35,967 bases of DNA from Polaromonas sp. GTDB lineage: Bacteria; Pseudomonadota; Gammaproteobacteria; Burkholderiales; Burkholderiaceae_C. Below are positions 16,009 to 24,404 of the stretch, piece after piece (position 1 is the first letter of the stretch; every line of letters starts with the position of its first letter). Made by a program: the position numbers and the translations under genes. Below the pieces are notes generated by a model. It searched no databases. It worked only from the letters and a program-made list of their open reading frames with translations, and was not told the origin of the DNA. The stretch covers positions 1 through 35,967 of the forward strand of contig JAQGLT010000125.1 in assembly GCA_028292745.1 (NCBI GenBank). The letters are read 5' to 3'.

Positions 16009-17481
16009 TCAAAACTGCACGCGCTCGAACACGGCCATCGACTCCACGTGCGCCGTGTGCGGAAACATGTTGACCACGCCGGCCGCTGTGCAGCGGTAGG
16101 CGCCGCCCTCCACCAGCACACCGGCATCCCGCGCCAGCGTGGCCGGGTTGCAGCTCACGTACACAATGCGCTGCGGAAGCGTCCAGTTGCCAAGTGCCAG
16201 GCTTTGCTGGTGCACGCCATCGTCGCAGGGCACGCCGGTGAGCAGTTGCCGATGCAGCGCGGCGAGCGATTTGAACAGCTCGAAGGCGCCTTCGCGAGGC
16301 GGGTCGACCAGCCATTTGTCGGCCCTGCCGTCCTGGACCAGCAAGGCCGGCGTCATCTCAAACAGGTTACGTGCTACAAATTTTGTAGCTGCTAACGCAG
16401 ACCGGCCGTGCGCTGCAGGCCTATTTCTTTCATAATTTTGGCGGGACCTGGCCACCAGCACCTCGCTGCCTTCAATGCCCAGCACCTCACCCGCCTGGGT
16501 TGCCAGCGGCAGCGTGAAGTTGCCCAGCCCGCAAAACCAGTCAATCACCCGTTCGTGCGGCTGCACGTTTAGCAAACGCAGTGCCCGTGAAACCAGCACC
16601 TGGTTGATGTGCGGGTTGACCTGGGTGAAGTCGGTCGGCTTGAACGGCATGACAATCCCGAATTCAGGCAACCCGTAGCTCAGCTCCTGAACCGCCGCAT
16701 CGAGCAGTTTGACCGTCTCCAGCCCACCCGACTGCAACCACCACTGCACGCCGGCAGTGGTCCGTGCGAAATCCCGCAGTCGCGCCAGATCGCCAGCGCT
16801 GAGCGGCTCCATGTGCCTCAGCACCAAGGCGGTCATCTCGTCGCCGCAGGCCAGCTCGATCTGGGGAATGGTTTCCCGCGCATCCATGCCGCCGATCAGC
16901 CCACGCAGCGGCACCAGCATGTCGCTGACATGCTGCGGTACCACATGGCATTCGGTCATGTCGGCGATGTAGCCGCTCTTGCGTTCATGAAAACCGACCA
17001 GCACCGCCCCTTTCTTGCGAACATAGCGTACCGACAGGCGCGCGCGGTAGCGGTAGCGCCAGGCAGGGCCCTCGATGGGCCGCAGCAGGTTGTCGGCCTT
17101 GACCTTGCCGATATGGCGCAGGTTGTCTTCCAGCACGCGCTGCTTGACCGCCACCTGGGCGCCGACGTGCAGGTGCTGCATCTTGCAGCCGCCGCAAGCG
17201 CCGGTGTGCATGCCAAAGTGCGGGCAGGCCGGGCGCACCCGCTGCGACGATTCCTGGTACACGGCGGTCAGGGTGGCTTTTTCAAAGCTGCTTTTCTTGC
17301 GGTAGACATTGGCGGTCACCTGCTCGAACGGCAGCGCGCCTTCGATGAACACGACCTTGCCGTCGGCACGGTGGGCAATGCCCTGGGCCTCGATGTCAAG
17401 CGACTCGACGGTGAGCAGGTCAAGCGGATACGTTATGGCGTCGGCTGGCTGAAGGGGATGTTCTTGCGTCTTTTCTGTCAT
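16009..17481 (-). CDS. rlmD: 23S rRNA (uracil-1939 C5)-methyltransferase RlmD
   Basis: This 490-residue enzyme modifies U1939 of 23S rRNA. An N-terminal TRAM domain (about residues 18-85) precedes the iron-sulphur cysteine cluster [15 protein letters not shown]. The SAM domain has [30 protein letters not shown] and the catalytic Cys in [12 protein letters not shown]. Between the SAM motif and the stretch FVARNLFEM the protein carries extra residues encoded by a copy of the dispersed repeat found elsewhere in this window. At 490 residues it is longer than the E. coli protein as I recall it (a little over 430). It is the last gene of the surE-pcm-nlpD-rlmD run and ends at a bidirectional terminator. 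Confidence 0.95.
   Translation of the reverse strand: MTEKTQEHPLQPADAITYPLDLLTVESLDIEAQGIAHRADGKVVFIEGALPFEQVTANVYRKKSSFEKATLTAVYQESSQRVRPACPHFGMHTGACGGCKMQHLHVGAQVAVKQRVLEDNLRHIGKVKADNLLRPIEGPAWRYRYRARLSVRYVRKKGAVLVGFHERKSGYIADMTECHVVPQHVSDMLVPLRGLIGGMDARETIPQIELACGDEMTALVLRHMEPLSAGDLARLRDFARTTAGVQWWLQSGGLETVKLLDAAVQELSYGLPEFGIVMPFKPTDFTQVNPHINQVLVSRALRLLNVQPHERVIDWFCGLGNFTLPLATQAGEVLGIEGSEVLVARSRQNYERNRPAAHGRSALAATKFVARNLFEMTPALLVQDGRADKWLVDPPREGAFELFKSLAALHRQLLTGVPCDDGVHQQSLALGNWTLPQRIVYVSCNPATLARDAGVLVEGGAYRCTAAGVVNMFPHTAHVESMAVFERVQF
16371..16426 (-). repeat. dispersed repeat, copy D, in frame inside rlmD
   Basis: Read on the minus strand the segment shows TAGGCCTGCAGCGCACG, identical over 17 bases to 25631-25647, then TCTGCGTTAGCAGCTAC and the perfect palindrome GCTACAAAATTTGTAGC (16373-16389). 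It stays in frame with rlmD and encodes [17 protein letters not shown]. The arrangement core plus AGCAGCTA plus hairpin matches the intergenic copies, so this appears to be an insertion tolerated by the protein. Confidence 0.65.
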
Positions 17482-17550
17482 ACCGCATTGTCTCAGGCTG
17501 CAGTCCGATTGCAGCCCGTGCCACCGGCTACCGGCACCGGCAAGGGCGAT

Positions 17551-18441
17551 CTACCTCGGGGGCAGGTACTTGGCCGGATCGACGGGTTTTCCCTGGCGGC
17601 GGATTTCAAAATGCAGCTTGACCTTTTCGGCATCGCTGTTGCCCATTTCCGCGATCTTCTGGCCCCTCTTGACAGTCTGGTCTTCCTTGACCAGCAGCGT
17701 CTTGTTGTGCGCATAGGCGGTCAGGAAGGTGTTGTTGTGCTTCAGGATGATCAGGTTGCCGTAGCCGCGCAGTCCGGCGCCGGAATACACCACCCGGCCG
17801 TCGGCCGAGGCCACCACCGCGTCGCCAGCCTTGCCTGAAATGTCAAGCCCCTTGTTCTTGGCTTCGTCAAAGCCCGCCACCAGCGGCCCCTGGGCCGGCC
17901 AGATCCAGCCGACATCCTCGTCGCTGCCCGAGGAGGAGATCACGGGTGCCGGCGGTGCGGCGCCCGGACGCACTCCAGTGGCCGGCTGCACGGGCGCGGT
18001 GGCGACAGCGCCGGGCGTGACTGGACGGGTCACCACCTGGCTGCTTTCGGTGGCCGGCGCGATGACCCGCAGCACCTGGCCGACTTCGATCAGGTTTGGA
18101 TTTTCAAGGCTGTTCCAGCGGGCGATGTCGCGCCAGTTCTGGCCGTTTTCCAGGCCGATGCGAATCATGGTGTCGCCGGGCTTGACGGTGTAATAGCCCG
18201 GTTTTCCGGCATTTTCAGCGCCGGGCAGCACCTTGACAGCTTCAACCGGGGGACGCGACATGCCTGCGCCGCGGTCTTCGACGGGCGCATTGGTCAACGA
18301 ACGCGAACTGCAGCCGACAGCCAGCAACAGGGCTGCCGTCAGGGCGCATGGCAGGGCCAGCTTGGCGGTCCAGCCGGCGCGGAGGTGAGGTCGTGACACA
18401 GGAAGGGATTCCATCGTGTCTGACCAGTTGCTTTTACTCAT
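17551..18441 (-). CDS. nlpD: NlpD-type lipoprotein: LysM plus degenerate M23 peptidase domain
   Basis: A 296-residue outer-membrane lipoprotein. The signal ends in a lipobox (LLLAVGCSS, modified Cys44). A LysM domain spans about residues 80-125 (YYTVKPGDTMIRIGLENGQN, WNSLENPNLIEVGQVLRV), then a Pro/Val-rich linker, then an M23 domain to the end. In the first M23 motif the usual metal-binding His is Asn (NKGLDISG), as in E. coli NlpD, which activates amidase AmiC rather than cutting peptidoglycan itself. LHFEIRRQGKPVDPAKYLPP closes the protein. The start has AAGGA five bases before the ATG. It follows pcm by about 55 bases. In gammaproteobacteria rpoS usually follows; here rlmD does. Confidence 0.93.
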   Translation of the reverse strand: MSKSNWSDTMESLPVSRPHLRAGWTAKLALPCALTAALLLAVGCSSRSLTNAPVEDRGAGMSRPPVEAVKVLPGAENAGKPGYYTVKPGDTMIRIGLENGQNWRDIARWNSLENPNLIEVGQVLRVIAPATESSQVVTRPVTPGAVATAPVQPATGVRPGAAPPAPVISSSGSDEDVGWIWPAQGPLVAGFDEAKNKGLDISGKAGDAVVASADGRVVYSGAGLRGYGNLIILKHNNTFLTAYAHNKTLLVKEDQTVKRGQKIAEMGNSDAEKVKLHFEIRRQGKPVDPAKYLPPR

Positions 18442-18496
18442 TGATTCCTTCGTCTTTAATCTTTGCGAGGCCGGGGCGCAAGCAGCGGGGCCCGGC

Positions 18497-19351
18497 TCAT
18501 CCGATCCCTGATTTTAAAGGGACAAAGTGGACGGCCTCCAGTAAAGTCTGCCGAAGTCCCTGGGCCGTCTTGTCAATCACCACCAGCGCCTGTGCGCCGC
18601 TGGCGTCCTGCAGCGGAGCGACCAGGCGCCCGCCCACGGCGAGCTGGTCGGTCCAGGCAGGCGGAATAGCCTCGCCGCCCGCAGCGGCAATGATGGCCGC
18701 GTAGGGCGCGCCCTTGGCAAAACCGGCCATGCCGTCACCAAACAGCAAATGCACATTGGCCAGGCGCAGGGTACGCAGGTTTTCGCGGGCCTTTTCATGC
18801 AGGCTGCGCAGCCGCTCCATGCTGTAGACCTCGGTGGCCAGATGGCTGAGGACAGCGGCCTGGTAGCCGCAGCCGGTGCCGATTTCCAGCACCCGCCCGA
18901 GCTTGCCGCTCGCATCGTGCACGCCGTGCTGCAGCAGCTCCAGCATGCGCGCGACCACATTGGGCTTGGAGATGGTCTGGCCGAAACCGATCGGCAGGCT
19001 GGTGTCTTCGTAGGCCATGTTGGCCAGCGCCGTATCGACGAAATGATGGCGCTGCACCGCCCCCATGGCCGCCAGCACCCGCGCATCCACCACGCCCTGC
19101 TCGGCCAGCCGATGCACCATGCGGGCGCGCACGGCCGAGTCAAGGCCCAGCCCCCCGGAAGCGCCGGGCTGGAACGGTTTTTTCAGATCATTTTTGCCTG
19201 TAGCGCTTGCGGCATGGGCAGCAGCAGCTACGGTTTTAGGAGCAAACGGATTGCCATTACCGGCATTGAGCCGCACGGGAAACGCGGGCCGCACGCCTGC
19301 TGGAGAAGCTTTGCCGGCGGCGTCGAAAGGCGGCTTTACGGGAATCGTCAT
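18497..19351 (-). CDS. pcm: protein-L-isoaspartate O-methyltransferase
   Basis: A 284-residue enzyme that methylates isoaspartyl residues in damaged proteins using SAM. The catalytic domain starts about residue 65: RMVHRLAEQGVVDARVLAAM, then FVDTALANMAYEDTSLPIGF with GQTISKPNVVARML, and the SAM motif VLEIGTGCGYQAAVLSHL. The start at 19351 is preferred over 19366 because AAAGG lies six bases before it, and it leaves only a short gap to surE. The N-terminal 65 residues or so exceed the usual length (about 210) and are Ala/Pro-rich; part of this extension is encoded by a copy of the dispersed repeat. It is in the conserved surE-pcm-nlpD order. Confidence 0.94.
   Translation of the reverse strand: MTIPVKPPFDAAGKASPAGVRPAFPVRLNAGNGNPFAPKTVAAAAHAASATGKNDLKKPFQPGASGGLGLDSAVRARMVHRLAEQGVVDARVLAAMGAVQRHHFVDTALANMAYEDTSLPIGFGQTISKPNVVARMLELLQHGVHDASGKLGRVLEIGTGCGYQAAVLSHLATEVYSMERLRSLHEKARENLRTLRLANVHLLFGDGMAGFAKGAPYAAIIAAAGGEAIPPAWTDQLAVGGRLVAPLQDASGAQALVVIDKTAQGLRQTLLEAVHFVPLKSGIG
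19196..19243 (+). repeat. dispersed repeat, copy F, inside the pcm 5' region
   Basis: GCCTGTAGCGCTTGCG, AGCAGCAGCTAC and TTTTAGGAGC follow the order of copies A and C (GGCTGCAGCGCAGGC, AAGCAGCTATG, TTCAGGAGC). The match is weaker than between A and C, and it lies in the non-conserved N-terminal extension, encoding on the minus strand PKTVAAAAHAASATG. Assigned by eye. Confidence 0.45.
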
Positions 19352-19362
19352 GCAATACCTTT

Positions 19363-20148
19363 TCAATGCCTGTGGGTCAGCCTGGCGGCGGTTTGCGACC
19401 AGTACGGCAGCCGCTCATGGTCCGTCAGATCGATCTGCAGCGGCGTGATGGAAACATAGCCTTGCGTGGTGGCATGAAAGTCGGTGCCTTCGCCTGCTTC
19501 CTTGGCCGGCCCCGCGCCACCGATCCAGTACATGTTCTCGCCGCGCGGGCTGGTCTGCACAATGACGCGCTCGGCCGCATGCCGGCGGCCCAGCCTGGCC
19601 ACCTTGAAGCCCAGGAGCTGCTCGCCCGGCAGGTTGGGAATGTTGACATTGAGCAGCCAGGGCGGAACGGTCGGCTCGGCGCCTTCGGCCACCGCCTCCA
19701 GCGAGGGAATGAGCTGCGCGACCAGGTTGCGGGCCTGCTGCGCGGCCACGTCCACATGGGCCCAGCCTCTTTCAGTCTGCGAAAAGGCGATGGCGGGAAT
19801 GCCGAAAAGGTAGCCTTCCATCGCCGCGCCGACAGTGCCTGAGTAAATCGTGTCGTCGCCCATGTTGGCGCCATTGTTGATGCCCGACACCACTAGATCA
19901 GGGCGGTAGCCCAGCAGACCGGTCAGGGCAATGTGCACGCAGTCGGCGGGCGTTCCGTTGATGTAGCGAAACCCATTGGCGGCGGTCTGGACATACATGG
20001 GCGAATGCAGGGTCAGGGCGTTGGATTTGGCGCTGTTGTTCTGCTCGGGCGCCACGATCTCCACGTCTGCGATGGTTTTCAGGGCTTCATAAAGCGCCAC
20101 GATGCCGCTGGCCTGGTAACCATCGTCGTTACAGATCAAAATCTTCAT
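19363..20148 (-). CDS. surE: 5'/3'-nucleotidase SurE
   Basis: A 261-residue SurE phosphatase, which hydrolyses nucleoside monophosphates and short polyphosphates and supports stationary-phase survival. It begins [10 protein letters not shown] with the metal-binding Asp8 and Asp9, then [16 protein letters not shown] with the Ser of the site, [20 protein letters not shown] with the Asn ligand and [17 protein letters not shown]. The C-terminal stretch [18 protein letters not shown] is also typical. It heads the surE-pcm-nlpD-rlmD run and is divergent from a quinone-oxidoreductase-like gene over about 157 bases. Confidence 0.96.
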   Translation of the reverse strand: MKILICNDDGYQASGIVALYEALKTIADVEIVAPEQNNSAKSNALTLHSPMYVQTAANGFRYINGTPADCVHIALTGLLGYRPDLVVSGINNGANMGDDTIYSGTVGAAMEGYLFGIPAIAFSQTERGWAHVDVAAQQARNLVAQLIPSLEAVAEGAEPTVPPWLLNVNIPNLPGEQLLGFKVARLGRRHAAERVIVQTSPRGENMYWIGGAGPAKEAGEGTDFHATTQGYVSITPLQIDLTDHERLPYWSQTAARLTHRH

Positions 20149-20305
20149 ACTAGGATTCTACGGTCACGGCTGTGACGGGGCGGCGCGGGTTTTCCGGGGT
20201 GGCGGCGGCTGGCGTGCCTATGATGCATCCACCCACCCGCCTTGTTTTCAAGGCGCGTCTGCGCTACCGATGTCGCCTGTTTTCCCTTTTTCGGAGACCC
20301 CTTGT

Positions 20306-21280
20306 ATGCATGCCTGGCTTTGTAAAAACCCCACCGGAGTTGATGCCCTCACCTGGACCGAACTGCCGACGCCCCAGCCAAAGGCCGGCGAGGTGCTGAT
20401 CGAAATTCGGGCCGCCAGCCTGAACTTCCCGGACCTGCTGATCGTGCGAAACAAATACCAGATCAAGCCGCCCCTGCCCTTTGTGCCCGGCTCGGAGTAT
20501 GCCGGCGTGGTTCAGGCGGTCGGCGCTGAGGTAACCCATCTGAAGGTGGGCCAGAGCGTGGCCTGCCTGCCGGGCACTGGCGGCTTTGCCACGCATGCGA
20601 TTGCGCCGGCTGCACTGTGCATGCCCCTGCCGGCAGGTTTTCCGCATGTCGATGCGGCCGCGTTCATCATGATTTACGCCACCTCGCACCATGCCCTGGT
20701 TGACCGTGCGCAATTGAAAGCCGGCGAGACCGTGCTGGTGCTGGGCGCGGCCGGCGGCGTGGGCACCTCGGCCATCCAGATTGCCAAGGCGCTGGGCGCC
20801 CGGGTCATTGCCGCCGCCTCAACCGACGAAAAATGCGCGCTTTGCGCCTCGATTGGCGCCGACGCCACCGTCAATTACGGCACGCAGGACCTGCGCGAAG
20901 CCATCAAGCGGCTGACGAACGGCAAAGGCCCTGACGTCATTTATGACCCGGTGGGCGGCGACCTGGCCGAGCCGGCATTCCGTTCGATCGCGTGGCGCGG
21001 CCGTTACCTGGTAGTGGGTTTTGCCGCCGGCTCGATTCCGGCGCTGCCGCTGAACCTGACGCTGCTCAAGGGCGCCTCCATCGTCGGCGTGTTCTGGGGC
21101 GGTTTTGCCGAGAAAGAGCCCCAGGCCAATGCCGCCGCGCTGGCCGAGCTGGCGCAGTGGTATGCGCAGGGCAAGATCAAGCCGGTCATCGACCGCACCA
21201 TGCCGATGGCCGAGCTTAAAGACGCCTATGCCTACATGGACTCGCGCGGCGTGAAGGGCAAACTGGTGATGGTGAACTGA
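20306..21280 (+). CDS. NADPH:quinone oxidoreductase-like MDR protein (zinc-free)
   Basis: A 324-residue medium-chain dehydrogenase/reductase of the quinone oxidoreductase type. The start MHAWLCKNPTG has CGGAG ten bases before it. The N-terminal catalytic half shows ASLNFPDLLIVRNKYQIKPP and PFVPGSEYAGVV; the zinc-binding cysteines of alcohol dehydrogenases are absent. The Rossmann motif LGAAGGVGTSAIQIAKALGA binds the nucleotide, and GGDLAEPAFRSIAWRGRYLV plus GVFWGGF are characteristic of this subgroup. It probably reduces quinones or enones with NADPH. It stands alone, divergent from surE. Confidence 0.93.
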   Translation: MHAWLCKNPTGVDALTWTELPTPQPKAGEVLIEIRAASLNFPDLLIVRNKYQIKPPLPFVPGSEYAGVVQAVGAEVTHLKVGQSVACLPGTGGFATHAIAPAALCMPLPAGFPHVDAAAFIMIYATSHHALVDRAQLKAGETVLVLGAAGGVGTSAIQIAKALGARVIAAASTDEKCALCASIGADATVNYGTQDLREAIKRLTNGKGPDVIYDPVGGDLAEPAFRSIAWRGRYLVVGFAAGSIPALPLNLTLLKGASIVGVFWGGFAEKEPQANAAALAELAQWYAQGKIKPVIDRTMPMAELKDAYAYMDSRGVKGKLVMVN

Positions 21281-21328
21281 GTCGGGTTAAACAGGCGCAT
21301 TCACCCAGGGCTGGAAACGGTGTAGGAA

Positions 21329-21595
21329 TCAGTGGGCTGCGGCCGCATTTCCCGCTGCCTTGGGCTGAACGCCGCGCCGGGATGACATGGACAGGCTGAG
21401 TGGAATGCCCTCCAGCCATGGCCGCGTGCCTGGTTTGAAACGCAGCCCACCGGGCGTGCTTGCCATGGCGTGCGCAGTGCAGCGCAGGATGCGCAGGCAC
21501 TGATCGTCGAGGTCGTGAACCAGGGCAGCGCTGGCGTGAGAGGCGCTTTTCTCAGTTTTCCCAGGCTTGCTGACGGGCTGCGTATTCAACTGCAT
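21329..21595 (-). CDS. small hypothetical protein
   Basis: An 88-residue frame preceded by a very good ribosome binding site (GGTAGGAG, five bases before the ATG), the main evidence that it is real. The protein starts MQLNTQPVSKPGKTEKSASH and contains DDQCLRILRCTAHAMASTPG. It has no signal peptide or membrane segment and ends Ala-rich. I recognise no domain. It converges on the quinone-oxidoreductase-like gene and is divergent from the membrane protein at 21937. It could also be a chance frame behind an RBS-like sequence. Confidence 0.5.
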   Translation of the reverse strand: MQLNTQPVSKPGKTEKSASHASAALVHDLDDQCLRILRCTAHAMASTPGGLRFKPGTRPWLEGIPLSLSMSSRRGVQPKAAGNAAAAH

Positions 21596-21936
21596 TGCGT
21601 ACTCCTACCTATGGTGAAGTCAGCATTGTGGGCAACCGGAGTGACGAAACAGTGTCAGTTCCGTGGCACTTTGATGACCCAGGCAGCCGCTCAGCGAGGC
21701 AGTGCGAAGCCAGCGCGTGCCTGTCGCATCAGGTTTCCAGGTCTATGCCTACCTGCTGGGCACCAAACGCCCGATCTTGCCAATAAAGCAAGTTTTGAAA
21801 AATATTGTGCTAACTGCGCCCGACTTTTTCTGGCCACGTTATCGTGTGTGCATAGAGCCAGCGGTAAGCGTCTGAGGCAGTTGTCACGTCAGGTTACTGC
21901 AGGCAGAACCAATCCGTTGCAGGAGCATGGAAAAGA
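21596..21936. other. intergenic region between a small minus-strand gene and the TM protein gene
   Basis: About 340 bases without a convincing gene. It is somewhat more A+T-rich near 21780-21845 (AAAGCAAGTTTTGAAAAATA) and likely holds promoters for both divergent neighbours. I see no IS end, no strong hairpin and no tRNA. The longer frames crossing it do not resemble proteins. Confidence 0.4.
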
Positions 21937-23064
21937 ATGGTTTCAGCCTCACCCTCTGTTCCAGACAAGCCGCAAGAGGGTGCTTCACCGCAGTCGCAAT
22001 CGCCCGCGCCTGACTGGTCAAGCACAGCCGATCCGCTGTTGCCGTCCTCTCCCCGCGCATCGACCCCCAATAGTCCATCGCCTCTGGCCCAGCCTGAACA
22101 GAAAACAGCCGCAGAGCCTTGGTGGAAGGCCGTGCCTGATTCGCCGCGCACAGGTGTCCCGCCACCCCGGCCAACGCCAGCCGACCAGCCGAAGCAGACA
22201 GCGCCACTGCCGCAGCCCAGCCTGGCACAGGCCAAAACCACGGCTCCCGCGCCACAACGGGCCGGGCTGACTGCGCAGGAAATGACGGTTTTCGTTTTAG
22301 GGTTTTTACTGGCGGCCGTGGCGCTGGCAGGCGCATGGATGACTTGGGGCCCCGGTTGGTCCTACTTGCCCGCCAAGCAGGCAACTGAAGCTTCAGCGCC
22401 ACCGGCAACGCTTGCGTCGGGCCAGCTGACCACTTGCCCATTGCAGCCCGCGGCGGCGCCGGCCGGCGAAAACGACGGCAAGTTTCCCCTGCAGGCGGAT
22501 GTGTCCGGCCTGACGGCGGCCGACATCGCCTCGTTCCTGGTGGTGGGCAAGACGGCCGCGGCCAATGGCCGATCGCGCGACGCTGAAATTGCCTTCCTAA
22601 TGGCCTGCCGGGTGGCCGACAACTTGAAGGGCGCCGACTCGGTCGAGTCCGCGGATGCCAAGTTCCAGCTGGGCGGGCACTATGCGCAGCTTGCCCTGGC
22701 TGCGGGAAGCGCCGGCGCAGCGAACCGCCCCGAGCTGCTGCGCCGCGCCGAGCTGCTGTACGCCGACAGCCTGCAGGCCTATCGCGCCCGTTACAGCGAA
22801 GGGCATGAAAAATCGCGGTCTGCCGCTGAAGGGCTGGCGGCGGTGCAGCCCCAGCCTGGATCACCGTCGCCATCGCCACCCGCGACTGCTGCGGCGGCAA
22901 CTGCAAAGCCACCCTCGCCCGCGTTATCCCAGACTGACGATACACCGTCGCCCAATCCTTCCCCAGCAGCCAATGCTGAAGTGAAACCCCGCCAAGACCC
23001 CTCCGTGCTGAAGGACTGCCCCGAAGCGGTCGCGGCACTCGGATTTTGCAATCCAGCCCGATGA
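21937..23064 (+). CDS. proline-rich single-pass membrane protein with helical domain and C-terminal CPx5LGxC motif
   Basis: A 375-residue protein I do not recognise by name. Residues 1-112 are Pro/Ser/Ala-rich and probably disordered in the cytoplasm. One transmembrane helix lies at about 116-138 (MTVFVLGFLLAAVALAGAW). A region at about 185-290 looks helical and TPR-like (TAAANGRSRDAEIAFLMACR, AKFQLGGHYAQLAL, RAELLYADSLQAYRARYSEG). A second Pro/Ser-rich linker follows, then the C-terminal tail with Cys361-Pro and Cys371 (CPEAVAALGFC). The next gene, 19 bases downstream, ends with the same CPx5LGxC pattern, so the two products probably work together outside the cytoplasmic membrane. Positive-strand codon use fits the surrounding genes. 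Confidence 0.75.
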   Translation: MVSASPSVPDKPQEGASPQSQSPAPDWSSTADPLLPSSPRASTPNSPSPLAQPEQKTAAEPWWKAVPDSPRTGVPPPRPTPADQPKQTAPLPQPSLAQAKTTAPAPQRAGLTAQEMTVFVLGFLLAAVALAGAWMTWGPGWSYLPAKQATEASAPPATLASGQLTTCPLQPAAAPAGENDGKFPLQADVSGLTAADIASFLVVGKTAAANGRSRDAEIAFLMACRVADNLKGADSVESADAKFQLGGHYAQLALAAGSAGAANRPELLRRAELLYADSLQAYRARYSEGHEKSRSAAEGLAAVQPQPGSPSPSPPATAAAATAKPPSPALSQTDDTPSPNPSPAANAEVKPRQDPSVLKDCPEAVAALGFCNPAR

Positions 23065-23083
23065 CAAACGAAAGACCCATGCC

Positions 23084-24145
23084 ATGAACAAGCTGCTCGC
23101 AAGCCTTCTTCTCACCGCCGGGGCACTTTGCCAGACACCCGCAGCGGTGGCGGCGGCGGATTACAAAATCGTGACGGCTTCCGAGCGGGGAACCTATATC
23201 AAGATCGGAGCTGACCTTGCGCAATTCATTGCGCCGTCGGCGGACATCAAGCTCGATGCCTTGCCCTCAGCCGGGTCGGCGGAGAACGTTCGCCGGCTGC
23301 GTTACGAGCCGGGCGTGAAGCTGGCCCTGGTCCAGTCCGACGTTTATCAGTCTTTTCTGGACATCGCCGCGGGCGGCAATACGGCAGCCCGGGACCTGAT
23401 CCAGCCGCTGCGGGTGATCATGCCGCTCTATAACGAGGAAATCCACTTCATCGTACGGGCGGACTCGGAGCGCAACTTCATCCACGAGATCAAGAATGCC
23501 AAGATCAACGCCGGCGAGGCGGGCAGCGGCACCGCCCTGACCTCGGCAACGCTTTACCGCCTGATGTTCGGCGAAGCCATGCCCGATGCCAGCACCAGCT
23601 TTCTGACCAATGAGGAGGCGCTGGCCAAGCTGGTCACGGACAAGACGCTGGATGTGGTGGCCGTCGTTGCCGGTCAGCCCGCCAAGCTGTTTGTCGACAT
23701 GAAGCCGGAGTCGCGCAAGCTGATCAAGCTGCTGAAGTTCGACTCCAGCCACCCCTCGAGCGAGGCGGTCTTGAAGACCTACTTTCCGGCCAGCGTGCGC
23801 GCCAGCAATTATCCCAACCTGCTGACAACCGATATTCCGGGGGTGGCCGTCAAGGCCTTCCTGGTGACGTACGACTTTCGCCTGAAGGACACCGAAGGCT
23901 ACCTGCGAAACATGGCGCGTTCGCTGTGCCAGAACTTTTCAACGCTGCAGGAAAAAGGGCATCCCAAGTGGCGCGAGGTTGAGCTTGCCCTGCCCGACCT
24001 TGGCCGTGGCTGGTTTTACTACACCCCAACGACACGCGAAATCCGCTCCTGCATGGCTGCCCAGTCACGGCTGGGAACGCAGGTGAAATCGCAACCCGCA
24101 AAAACGTGCCCGCAGCAGGAGCGAATCCTGGGCTTATGCAAATGA
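23084..24145 (+). CDS. TAXI-family (TRAP-associated) solute-binding protein with C-terminal CPx5LGxC motif
   Basis: A 353-residue exported protein: signal peptide to about residue 25 (LLASLLLTAGALCQTPAAVAA), then a TAXI-type periplasmic binding fold. Features are YKIVTASERGTYIKIGADLA near the start, LDALPSAGSAENVRRLR, an LALVQSDVY segment, INAGEAGSGTALTSATLYRL and a C-terminal half with AVKAFLVTYDF. TAXI proteins normally serve TRAP transporters, but no permease is near. After the domain, a tail ends in CPQQERILGLCK, with Cys342 and Cys352, matching the tail of the preceding gene. A role as sensor or adaptor in a two-protein envelope system is an inference. It follows its neighbour by 19 bases, probably in one operon. 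Confidence 0.85.
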   Translation: MNKLLASLLLTAGALCQTPAAVAAADYKIVTASERGTYIKIGADLAQFIAPSADIKLDALPSAGSAENVRRLRYEPGVKLALVQSDVYQSFLDIAAGGNTAARDLIQPLRVIMPLYNEEIHFIVRADSERNFIHEIKNAKINAGEAGSGTALTSATLYRLMFGEAMPDASTSFLTNEEALAKLVTDKTLDVVAVVAGQPAKLFVDMKPESRKLIKLLKFDSSHPSSEAVLKTYFPASVRASNYPNLLTTDIPGVAVKAFLVTYDFRLKDTEGYLRNMARSLCQNFSTLQEKGHPKWREVELALPDLGRGWFYYTPTTREIRSCMAAQSRLGTQVKSQPAKTCPQQERILGLCK

Positions 24146-24257
24146 CCCGTGGGCGGGACTGATGCCGCGCCTTCATTTGCCGGCGCCGCCGCGCATGCCA
24201 ATCAGTTGAATCATCAGGCCGGTTTTTTATTTCTACCCGACCGCAACTGACATGCCG

Positions 24258-24304
24258 ATAGCCCAAACGGCTCAATCAGGCATAGCCCAAACGGCTCATC
24301 AGGC
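24258..24304. repeat. two tandem 23-24 bp units
   Basis: ATAGCCCAAACGGCTCA is present twice in tandem (24258-24281 and 24282-24304), each followed by ATCAGGC or TCAGGC. Each unit contains the small inverted pair AGCC/GGCT. It lies in the roughly 260-base gap after the TAXI gene and may serve as a weak terminator or a protein-binding site; the function is unknown. Confidence 0.7.
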
Positions 24305-24404
24305 GGCGCGCAATATGGCGGCCGGTGGCATATATTTACCCATGACCAGGCGCAGTGACTGTTTGACCCTCCATTTAAGCTGAACTTCTCATTAAGGCTT
24401 ATCC

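Noticed and set aside
16609..17838. 409-codon plus-strand open frame over rlmD and nlpD
   Set aside because: Spans two well-supported antisense genes and resembles no protein.
21884..23224. 446-codon minus-strand open frame over the TM protein gene
   Set aside because: Low-complexity Pro/Arg/Ala text antisense to a gene with a signal-bearing, motif-sharing neighbour; no recognisable domain.
24258..24304. Tandem units considered as a minimal CRISPR array
   Set aside because: The units are directly adjacent with no spacers and no cas genes in the window.
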